Source: Streptosporangiaceae bacterium (GTDB lineage Bacteria > Actinomycetota > Actinomycetes > Streptosporangiales > Streptosporangiaceae). From it: a DNA stretch of 32,606 nt. The notes beneath the pieces are model-generated. The model did not search any database and had not been told where the DNA came from. It was given only the letters and a program-made list of their open reading frames with translations. This document shows, piece by piece, positions 7,167 to 13,129 of the stretch. How positions within the stretch are numbered: position 1 is the stretch's first letter; every line of letters starts with the position of its first letter. A program made the position numbers and the translations under genes. Location of the stretch: assembly GCA_025934635.1 (NCBI GenBank), contig JAICWX010000071.1, positions 1-32,606 on the forward strand. The letters run 5' to 3'.

Positions 7167-8129
7167 ATGAAGGCCGCGGTCGTCTCCTCGTTCGGCTCCG
7201 CTCCCCGCTACCAGGACTTCCCGGTCTCCGTCCCGGACGGCGACCACGAGCTGCTCGTCGACGTGCTCGCCGCCGGCCTGCACCCGCGCGTCCGGTCGCA
7301 GGCCGACGGATCGCACTACACCAGCACCGGCGCGCTGCCCCTGGTGCCGGGCGTGGACGGCGTCGGGCGGGGCCCGGACGGCCGGCTGCGCTACTTCGTC
7401 CTGCCCGACACCGCGATGGGCGCGATGGCCGAGCAGACGGTCATCGACACCCGCCGCAGCATCGTCCTGCCCGCGGGCACCGACCCGGTCACGGTGGCCG
7501 CCGCGATGAACCCGGCGATGTCGTCCTGGGTGGCACTCCGCCAGCGGGTGTCCTTCCAGGCCGGCCAGGACGTGCTCGTCCTCGGCGCCACCGGCAACGC
7601 CGGGCAGCTGGCCGTCCAGGTCGCCACGCGCCTCGGCGCGGGCCAGGTCATCGCGGCCGGCCGCGACACCAGCCGGCTGGCCGCCCTGCCCGCCCTCGGC
7701 GCCACCGCCACCGTGCCGCTCGGCACCGCCGCTGGAACCGCCGCTGGTGCCGACCGCCTGGCGAAGGCCGCGGCCGACGTCGACATCGTGCTCGACTACC
7801 TGTGGGGCCAGCCCGCCGCCGCCGCGATGACCGCCATCATCACCAGCCGGGCCGACCGGGGGCGCCCGCTCACCTGGATCGAGATCGGCTCAGTGGCCGG
7901 ACCGACGGCGGCGATACCCTCCGCCGCCCTGCGCGCCGCCCGCCTCCAGCTCGTCGGCAGCGGCCAGGGCTCCGTCAGTACCCGCGAGTACCTCGCCGAA
8001 CTGAACGTCTTGGCCCAGGAGATCGCCGCCGGCGCCATCGCCGTCGACGCCCGCGCCGTCCCCCTCGCCCAAGTAGAACAAGCCTGGGCCACCACCGCCA
8101 CCAGCCACCGCCTCGTGCTCGTCCCGTAG
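7167..8129 (+). CDS. Quinone oxidoreductase-like medium-chain dehydrogenase
   Basis: A 320-residue MDR-superfamily enzyme (zinc-independent quinone reductase or enone reductase type). The N-terminal GroES-like part spans residues 1-120 (LVDVLAAGLHPRVRSQADG, LVPGVDGVG). The Rossmann domain has the NAD(P) loop VLVLGATGNAGQLAVQVATRLGA at about 140-162. The structural zinc cysteine cluster is absent, as in quinone reductases. The ATG at 7167 is preceded by GGAGG at 5-base spacing, which decides it over an upstream in-frame ATG at 7107. It diverges from the MarR gene across a palindrome, the typical arrangement for a MarR-controlled quinone or electrophile detoxification enzyme. Confidence 0.9.
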   Translation: MKAAVVSSFGSAPRYQDFPVSVPDGDHELLVDVLAAGLHPRVRSQADGSHYTSTGALPLVPGVDGVGRGPDGRLRYFVLPDTAMGAMAEQTVIDTRRSIVLPAGTDPVTVAAAMNPAMSSWVALRQRVSFQAGQDVLVLGATGNAGQLAVQVATRLGAGQVIAAGRDTSRLAALPALGATATVPLGTAAGTAAGADRLAKAAADVDIVLDYLWGQPAAAAMTAIITSRADRGRPLTWIEIGSVAGPTAAIPSAALRAARLQLVGSGQGSVSTREYLAELNVLAQEIAAGAIAVDARAVPLAQVEQAWATTATSHRLVLVP

Positions 8130-8158
8130 CCGGGTCGACGCCGAGGGCTGGTTAGCAG

Positions 8159-8188
8159 TAATCTGTCTAGACAGGACTAGACAGATTA
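8159..8188. promoter_or_regulatory. Operator of the toxin-antitoxin operon
   Basis: TAATCTGTCTAG (8159-8170) and CTAGACAGATTA (8177-8188) form a perfect 12-bp inverted repeat with a 6-base spacer. It ends where the ribosome site of the antitoxin gene begins (AAGGAGG at 8189-8195). Phd/YefM antitoxins bind such palindromes at their own promoters, alone and with the toxin. Confidence 0.8.
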
Positions 8189-8200
8189 AAGGAGGTGCTC

Positions 8201-8497
8201 ATGGCATCGCCGACTCCTGATCACTGGCAGATTCAAGACGCCAAGCAGCGCTTCAGTGAGATGATCCGCGCGGTGACAAGCGAGGGGCCACAGGTCATCA
8301 CCCGGCATGGTGAAGATGTTGCGGTAGTCGTTGATATCAGTGAGTACCGCAGGCTCACCCGGCCTGCGGTGGACCTTGCGAGCATCCTGCTCGGTGGTCC
8401 GAAGCTCGACGATGGGCTGGCTGATGTCTTCGCCGAGGTCGAGGCCGAGCGCAAGGCCGACTTCGGGCGCGAGATCGACCTCGAGACGGCCACGTGA
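8201..8497 (+). CDS. Phd/YefM-family antitoxin
   Basis: A 98-residue antitoxin. The N-terminal Phd/YefM fold is clear: WQIQDAKQRFSEMIRAV, then EGPQVITRHGEDVAVVVDISEYRRL. This part dimerises and binds DNA. The acidic C-terminus (about residues 60-98) would wrap the toxin. The ATG at 8201 has a perfect AAGGAGG at 5-base spacing; a GTG at 8195 lies inside that ribosome site and is unlikely. Its stop overlaps the toxin start by four bases (GTGA). The strong palindrome just upstream points to autorepression. The pairing of a Phd antitoxin with a PIN toxin is common in actinobacteria. Confidence 0.93.
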   Translation: MASPTPDHWQIQDAKQRFSEMIRAVTSEGPQVITRHGEDVAVVVDISEYRRLTRPAVDLASILLGGPKLDDGLADVFAEVEAERKADFGREIDLETAT

Positions 8498-8913
8498 CCT
8501 ACCTGCTCGACACCAACGTCCTGTCGGAGACGCGCAAGCGCCAGCCGGCGGCGGGCGTTGCCGACTGGATCGCGGCCACACCGCCGGGCCGCCTTTACGT
8601 CTCCGTGCTGACCCTGGGCGAGATCGAGCAGGGGATCGCGAAAATACGCGGCCGGGGGGACCAGTACCAGGCCGCGGCCCTGGAAGGCTGGCTCCAGGAT
8701 GTGCAGGCTGGGTTCGAAGACCGGGTTCTCCCGGTCACCCTCCCGGTGGCGGTCGCCTGGGGTCGTCAGCAGCACGCGAAGCCCCTACCGGTGATCGACG
8801 CGCTCATCGCGGCAACAGCGCGGGTGAACGGCCTGACCGTGGTCACCCGCAACGTCAAGGACTTCGAGCTGGCCGGAGTCCAGGTTCTCAACCCCTTCGC
8901 CGAGGCCGGGTAA
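8494..8913 (+). CDS. PIN-domain toxin (VapC-type ribonuclease)
   Basis: A 139-residue PIN-domain protein, a Mg2+-dependent RNase that typically cuts tRNA or rRNA when freed from its antitoxin. The acidic active site is complete: D6 in YLLDTNVLSE, E43 in LGEIEQG, D102 in PVIDALIAATA, and a terminal acidic position near D123 in TRNVKDF. Length is standard. The GTG start at 8494 overlaps the antitoxin stop, so the two are translationally coupled. The toxin appears intact, with no sign of inactivation. Confidence 0.93.
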   Translation: MTYLLDTNVLSETRKRQPAAGVADWIAATPPGRLYVSVLTLGEIEQGIAKIRGRGDQYQAAALEGWLQDVQAGFEDRVLPVTLPVAVAWGRQQHAKPLPVIDALIAATARVNGLTVVTRNVKDFELAGVQVLNPFAEAG

Positions 8914-9001
8914 TCAGCGGAGCGTTCCTCGCGGGCATCCGCGATACGACCGGACCGGACCGGACGGCACGGCCCGCTGCCGCCCCTGCTGGTCAGCATG
9001 A

Positions 9002-9253
9002 CGGTGGTCAGGGGCTTGGTGGACGCGTTCAGCTACCTGGTTCTCGATCACCGCGTCCCTGGCCGCGGTGGCAGCATGCGCCGTCGGCGCCCTCGCCGGC
9101 GGCAGCAAGCTGGCCGGCGGCCCCGGATCCAAGGCCGGGCGTCGTCTCGTCCCGGTCGTCGCCATACTCGTGCGTGCCCTCCTCGGCGCCGCGGTGAGCT
9201 ACCTGACCGGACGAATACATCCGGCCTGGGTTCACCCGCCAACCGCGAAGTAG
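9002..9253 (+). pseudogene. Possible C-terminal remnant of a small membrane protein
   Basis: The frame open from 9002 (after a TGA at 8999-9001) encodes two hydrophobic stretches, SITASLAAVAACAVGALA and VPVVAILVRALLGAAVSYL, joined by a Gly/Lys-rich loop and ending ..TGRI. The pattern loosely recalls the last two helices of VIT1/CCC1-type transporters, but the similarity is weak and there is no ribosome site at the only usable start (GTG 9068). Its last 22 bases overlap the end of the convergent SDR gene. It may be a decayed gene or chance; the rest of 8914-9231 holds nothing I can support. Confidence 0.2.
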
Positions 9254-10137
9254 TCGCCCTCGTCGAGGTCGGCCAGCAGGCCGGGGTGGGTGGGTTCCCA
9301 TCCCAGGACCCGCCGGGTCGCGATGGTGGACGTCGGGTTGTCGAGAGCGATCAGCCCCGCGAGGAACCCGAAGTGCGCCTCCAGCCGGTCGGCGGGGATG
9401 CTCTCGGTCGGTACGCCCAGGTGGTCGCCGATGCTATGGGCGATCTGACGCATCGGGATGCCTTCGTCCCCGGCCGCGTGCCACGCGGTGCCGGTCGGCG
9501 CGTTCTCGAGGGCCAGGCGGTAGAGATGGCCGACGTCGAGGGTGTGCCCGGCGGGCCACCGGTTCGCCCCGTCCCCGGCGTAGCCGGCCACCCCCGTCTG
9601 CCTGGCGATGGCGATCAGGGTCCGGGCGAAGCCGTGCCGGTCCAGCACGCTGTGGGTGATGGGCGGGATGCGCACGACCGACGACCGCACACCCCGGGCC
9701 GCGAGGCCGAGCATGGCGATCTCGGCGTCGCCGCGTCCGCCGGGCACGGCCGCGTCCTCTTCGGTGCCCGTCCGGCCCAGGTGCGCGAGCATGAGCGTGC
9801 CCGACGATCCGACCAGAGGCTTGCCGGTCCCCGCCAGCCCGTCACCAAGGGCCTGCACCACGGCGAGCTCCGCGGCGACGGCGGCGGCGAAGTTCCCGGT
9901 CCGCATCTCGTCGTGCTTGAACGCGAGGTGGACGACGCCGTCGGAGTCCGCGGCCGCCTTCGCCAGCCCGTCGAGGTCATCGAGGTCACCCCGATGCGGC
10001 GTGGCGCCGAGCGCGGTCACGGCCGCCGCGGCCTTTTCGGATCGCGCCAGGCCGGTGACGTCGTGGCCGGCGGCGATGAGCTCGGGAACGATGGCCGAGG
10101 CGAGATGACCGGACGCGCCGGTGACGAAAACACGCAT
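9232..10137 (-). CDS. Extended SDR / NAD(P)-dependent epimerase-like oxidoreductase
   Basis: A 301-residue NAD(P)-binding protein starting directly with the dinucleotide loop RVFVTGASGHLASAIV (TGxxGxxx). DLDDLDGL and GVVHLAF follow as in atypical and extended SDRs. The group is similar to nucleoside-diphosphate-sugar epimerases but mostly acts as uncharacterised reductases. An active-site Tyr-x-x-x-Lys is not evident. The ATG at 10137 has AGGGAG upstream. It diverges from the TetR gene at 10246, with two copies of a TetR-like operator between, so it is probably the target of that repressor. Confidence 0.85.
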   Translation of the reverse strand: MRVFVTGASGHLASAIVPELIAAGHDVTGLARSEKAAAAVTALGATPHRGDLDDLDGLAKAAADSDGVVHLAFKHDEMRTGNFAAAVAAELAVVQALGDGLAGTGKPLVGSSGTLMLAHLGRTGTEEDAAVPGGRGDAEIAMLGLAARGVRSSVVRIPPITHSVLDRHGFARTLIAIARQTGVAGYAGDGANRWPAGHTLDVGHLYRLALENAPTGTAWHAAGDEGIPMRQIAHSIGDHLGVPTESIPADRLEAHFGFLAGLIALDNPTSTIATRRVLGWEPTHPGLLADLDEGDYFAVGG

Positions 10138-10181
10138 GGGGACTCCCTGAGGTGCGCCGTGAGTACATAACCAGGCCAGTG

Positions 10182-10239
10182 ATGAGACTTAGTGTCATAA
10201 CTGTACCAAGTGATGAGACCCAGTGCCATCACCTAGGAT
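10182..10239. promoter_or_regulatory. Two tandem operators and leaderless -10 box of the TetR gene
   Basis: ATGAGACTTAGTGTCAT (10182-10198) and ATGAGACCCAGTGCCAT (10213-10229) are near-palindromes of the same pattern, ATGAGAC-N3-GTGnCAT, repeated at 31-bp spacing in a shared context beginning AGTG. TAGGAT at 10234-10239 ends six bases before the TetR ATG at 10246 and would serve as its -10 box. One operator covers the likely -35 of the TetR gene; the other is nearer the divergent SDR gene. Confidence 0.65.
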
Positions 10240-10245
10240 GTCAGC

Positions 10246-10821
10246 ATGGCCCGATGGGAACCGAACGCGCGGGAACGACTCGAGCGCGCCGCGCTCGCCC
10301 TGTTCGCCGAGCACGGGTACGACGCCACGACCGTCGCGCAGATCGCGGACCGCGCGGGGCTGACCAAGAGCACGTTCTTCCGGCACTTCGCCGATAAGCG
10401 CGAGGTGCTCTTCGGCGGCCAGGACTTCCTCTCGGGAGTCTTCAGTGACGCGATCCGGGCCGCGCCGCCCGCGGCCACCATCGCCGACTGCCTGGCCGCC
10501 GCGCTGGAAGCGGCCGCCACCGCGTTCACCCCGGACCGCCACGATCTCGCCCGGCAACGGCGGGCGATCATCGCGGCCCACAGCGACCTGCAGGAACGCG
10601 AGCTGCTCAAGCGGGCCCGCCTCGCCGCGGTGATGGCCGACGCCCTCCGCGCCCGCGGAGCCGACGAAACGACCGCGCGGCTGGCCGCCGAGATAGGCGT
10701 GCTCGCCTTCAGCGCCGCCTACGCGCGCTGGGCCGCCCCGGAAAACCAGCAGTCCTTCACCGAGATCGCGCACGCGAGCCTGCACGACCTGCAGGCGCGC
10801 GCGGCAACCCTCAGCTCATGA
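10246..10821 (+). CDS. TetR-family transcriptional regulator
   Basis: A 191-residue TetR repressor. The DNA-binding domain covers residues 8-55 (RERLERAALALFAEHGYDATTVAQIADRAGL, then TKSTFFRHFADKREVLF), and the rest is a helical ligand domain with no recognisable subgroup. There is no Shine-Dalgarno sequence at the ATG; a TANNNT box six bases upstream suggests a leaderless mRNA. It is divergent from the SDR gene and separated from it by two operator copies. It ends five bases before the end of the convergent hydrolase gene, with no obvious terminator. Confidence 0.9.
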   Translation: MARWEPNARERLERAALALFAEHGYDATTVAQIADRAGLTKSTFFRHFADKREVLFGGQDFLSGVFSDAIRAAPPAATIADCLAAALEAAATAFTPDRHDLARQRRAIIAAHSDLQERELLKRARLAAVMADALRARGADETTARLAAEIGVLAFSAAYARWAAPENQQSFTEIAHASLHDLQARAATLSS

Positions 10822-10826
10822 ACTGA

Positions 10827-11651
10827 TCAGGCCTGCAGGAAGGCCAGCAGGTCGGCATTGATCGCCGCAGCCTCGGTGGTGGGCATGCCGTGCGGGAAAC
10901 CCTGGTATGTCTTCAGCGTCCCGTTCTGCACGAGCTTCGCGGACAGCGGCCCGGAGTCGGCGTAGGGGACGATCTGGTCGTCGTCGCCGTGCATGACCAG
11001 CACCGGCACCGAGATCTGCTTGAGGTCCTCGGTGAAGTCGGTCTGGGAGAAGGCGACGATGCCGTCGTAGTGTGCCTTGGCCCCGCCCATCATGCCCTGG
11101 CGCCACCAGTTCTGGATGATCGCTTCGGACGGTTCGGCGCCGGGCCGGTTGTAGCCGTAGAAGGGACCCGACGGCAGGGCCCGGTAGAACTCGGACCGGT
11201 TGGCGGCGAGCTGGGCCTGGAGGTCGTCGAAGACGCTCTTGGGCAGGCCACCGGGGTTGGCGTCCGTCTGCACCATCAGCGGCGGCACCGAGCTGATCAG
11301 CACCGCCTTCGCCACCCGGCTCTCCCCGTGCCGGGCGATGTAGTGCACGACCTCGCCGCCGCCGGTGGAGTGCCCGACGTGGACCGCATCATGCAGGTCG
11401 AGATGGGCCGTCACCGCAGCCAGGTCGTCGGCGTAATGATCCATGTCGTGACCGTCGCCGGTCTGCGTCGACCGCCCGTGCCCGCGCCGGTCATGGGCGA
11501 TCACCCGGTAGCCGTGCCGCAGGAAGAACAGCATCTGGGTGTCCCAGTCATCAGCCGACAGCGGCCAGCCATGGCTGAACACAATCGGCTGCCCCGAACC
11601 CCAGTCCTTATAGAAGATCTCTACGCCGTCGGTCGTCGTGATCGTGCCCAT
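10827..11651 (-). CDS. Alpha/beta hydrolase, non-haem haloperoxidase (perhydrolase) type
   Basis: A 274-residue protein, exactly the length of bacterial cofactor-free chloroperoxidases and perhydrolases. The triad is visible: nucleophile S95 in [10 protein letters not shown], Asp within HGDDDQIVP (about 223-225), and H254 in GFPHGM. The oxyanion region is [12 protein letters not shown]. Such enzymes hydrolyse esters and, with a carboxylic acid and peroxide, form peracids; halogenation is a side reaction in vitro. The ATG at 11651 gives the conserved N-terminus ([16 protein letters not shown]). It is a monocistronic unit facing a TetR gene tail to tail. The roughly 180 bases upstream hold no gene. 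Confidence 0.92.
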   Translation of the reverse strand: MGTITTTDGVEIFYKDWGSGQPIVFSHGWPLSADDWDTQMLFFLRHGYRVIAHDRRGHGRSTQTGDGHDMDHYADDLAAVTAHLDLHDAVHVGHSTGGGEVVHYIARHGESRVAKAVLISSVPPLMVQTDANPGGLPKSVFDDLQAQLAANRSEFYRALPSGPFYGYNRPGAEPSEAIIQNWWRQGMMGGAKAHYDGIVAFSQTDFTEDLKQISVPVLVMHGDDDQIVPYADSGPLSAKLVQNGTLKTYQGFPHGMPTTEAAAINADLLAFLQA

Positions 11652-11828
11652 GCTGCCTCCCTCGGTCTGGGAACTGTCTCCGAAACGCCCGCACCGGCAG
11701 CGTAACCCAGCTCTCTAGGCAGCCCGGCTGATACCCCGGGCCGACCGCGCGGCTGCTGCCTGCAAGCCCGGTCATGACAGAGCCCACCATCACGTCATTG
11801 TGGACATTTACCCCCGTATTCCCGCGGG

Positions 11829-12193
11829 TTACCGAGGCGAGCGCCGCCGCATAACCGCCGAGGCGAGCGCCGCCGTCCCGCAGCCGACCTCTAGCCCGAG
11901 GTAGATCCAGTAGCTCGCCGTGACGGCCGGCCGGTCCACCCGAAGCGTCGCGCCCGCACCGCCGCCGCCCCCAGCCAGGTCATCCCCACCGCCACATCCG
12001 CGGCGGGCTCGGAGCTGACCAGAGCCCACCCGCCCAGCGCCGCGTAGGTCCCGCCCAGCCCGGCCCGCGTCTCGGTAACCCCGCGCCCGTCGGCGGGCGT
12101 CAGGTGCAGCGCGTCCGCCACCCCCCGCGGGTTCACGACCGCCGCCACCCCGGACAGCATCAGGGCAGCACTGCTGACCCGGCCTGCGTTCAC
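11829..12193 (-). pseudogene. DUF4267/DUF4345-like small membrane protein, frameshifted
   Basis: The first part (from 12193) encodes MNAGRVSSAALMLSGVAAVV, then NPRGVADALHLTP, RAGLGGTYAALGGWAL and DVAVGMTWLGAAAVR, the beginning of a small four-helix membrane protein of the DUF4267 type. The natural continuation (VDRPAVTASYWIYLGLE, then VGCGTAALASAV) lies in another minus-strand frame that ends at the TAA at 11829-11831. A single indel in the GC-rich tract near 11945-11965 joins them. Without it the protein stops early at about 11891. A 26-bp duplication (11832-11875) sits at the 3' end. It may be a true pseudogene or an assembly error in a GGC run. Function unknown. Confidence 0.6.
11832..11875. 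repeat. 18-bp direct repeat at 26-bp spacing
   Basis: CCGAGGCGAGCGCCGCCG occurs at 11832-11849 and again at 11858-11875, separated by CATAACCG. It covers the 3' end of the frameshifted membrane-protein gene, where the second copy supplies the last codons (RRRSPR) and the stop. It looks like a slippage duplication. Confidence 0.75.
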
Positions 12194-12203
12194 GAGGTGC
12201 AGC

Positions 12204-12575
12204 CTAACGCGGCGACTGGTCAGGAAATATCACCTGGGCCTCCTGGCCCGGGGAAAGCAAGAAGTAGGCCAGGAACGTGACGCCGTCATCCCTGGCGTCG
12301 AACCGGGCGATGCGCTCGCCCTCAGGCTCGAAGAACACGTCCCCGGCCGCCAGGACCGTCTCCGGCTGGCCCTCGATCTGGTAGACCACCGAACCCGCCA
12401 CGATGCTGCCCACCACCGGCCCGTTGTGCACGTGCAGTCCCGCCGCATAGCCAGGCGCGATCCTGATCTCGCGGATCTCGACATGGCCGGTGTCCTTCAC
12501 CTGCGGCAACTGCACGTCCGTGAGCACCGTGCGGCTCACCGGCTGATCGGGGGTCGGATCAACGGCTCTCGGCAT
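12204..12575 (-). CDS. Cupin-domain protein
   Basis: A 123-residue single-domain cupin. Cupin motif 1 is reduced to GLHVHNGPVVGSIVAGSVVYQI with two His ligands, and the second part reads AAGDVFFEPEGERIARFD followed by the strand TFLAYFLL. Such proteins bind a metal or small molecule in a beta-barrel and act as enzymes or sensors; the specific role is unknown. The ATG at 12575 is preceded by GAGGAGGG. It diverges from the PNPOx-like gene at 12719 and lies ten bases before the frameshifted membrane gene in the same direction, so the two may share a transcript. Confidence 0.85.
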   Translation of the reverse strand: MPRAVDPTPDQPVSRTVLTDVQLPQVKDTGHVEIREIRIAPGYAAGLHVHNGPVVGSIVAGSVVYQIEGQPETVLAAGDVFFEPEGERIARFDARDDGVTFLAYFLLSPGQEAQVIFPDQSPR

Positions 12576-12667
12576 GGCTGCCCTCCTCGGCCCAGAGGCT
12601 AACTGATCGCCGTTGCCGGACTCGCCATGCTACGGTCGTTCCTGAATAACAAGACAAAAGATCTCAT

Positions 12668-12699
12668 ACTTCGAGACAGCGAGACTTCGAGACAGCGAG
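12668..12699. repeat. Perfect 16-bp tandem duplication in promoter/leader
   Basis: ACTTCGAGACAGCGAG is present twice without a gap (12668-12683 and 12684-12699), followed by a partial ACAGG. It lies between the divergent cupin and PNPOx-like genes, 20 bases before the latter's start, overlapping a CATACT -10-like hexamer at 12665-12670. It could be a tandem regulator site or a replication-slippage duplication. Confidence 0.75.
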
Positions 12700-12718
12700 A
12701 CAGGAGGCGCGGAGGCAC

Positions 12719-13129
12719 ATGGGCAAGGTCTACCAGCGGATCGACGGCCGGCTGCGGAACTTCATCGAGCAGCAGGCGGTTTTCTTCGCAGCGACGGCCC
12801 CGCTGGCCGGCGACGGCCACGTCAACCTCTCCCCGAAGGGCCGTTCCGGCTCGCTGACGGTGCTCGAAGCGGACGGCTCCGGCGTCCGGGCCGTCATCGT
12901 AGTAACCGCCGAGCTGATCAGCGACACCTGCGGATTCGCCGTGCCGTTCCTGGATTACCAGGGCGAACGCACCCTGCACGCCGACTACTTCGGCCGCAAG
13001 ACCGACGAGCAGTTCGCCGCCTACTGCGCCGCCAAGCCGCACAACGCGGTCAGCCTCGACGACCTCCCGGCCCTGCCGCTTCCCCTCCCGGCGCTACCGG
13101 CCCCGAAGCAGCCGGCCCACAGCAGCTGA
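12719..13129 (+). CDS. PNPOx-family (flavin-binding) protein with internal deletion
   Basis: The start MGKVYQRIDGRLRNFIEQQ and FFAATAPLAGDGHVNLSPKG match the N-terminus of pyridoxamine-5'-phosphate-oxidase-like flavoproteins. VRAVIVVTAELISDTCGFAV plus PFLDYQGERTL matches their C-terminus. The central part of about 60-80 residues between them, which builds most of the split barrel and the cofactor site, is missing (136 residues instead of about 190-200). The frame is intact, but the protein is unlikely to fold as a normal PNPOx. GGAGG lies just before the ATG at 12719. The tail after LPALP is low-complexity Pro/Leu, and its last 80 bases overlap the 3' end of the convergent SARP gene. Confidence 0.7.
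   Translation: MGKVYQRIDGRLRNFIEQQAVFFAATAPLAGDGHVNLSPKGRSGSLTVLEADGSGVRAVIVVTAELISDTCGFAVPFLDYQGERTLHADYFGRKTDEQFAAYCAAKPHNAVSLDDLPALPLPLPALPAPKQPAHSS

Noticed and set aside
8998..10170. Long plus-strand open frame (390 codons) across 9.0-10.2 kb
   Set aside because: It is antisense to the well-supported SDR gene, and its product is Arg/Gly/Pro/Asp-rich without domains, as expected for antisense frames at high GC.
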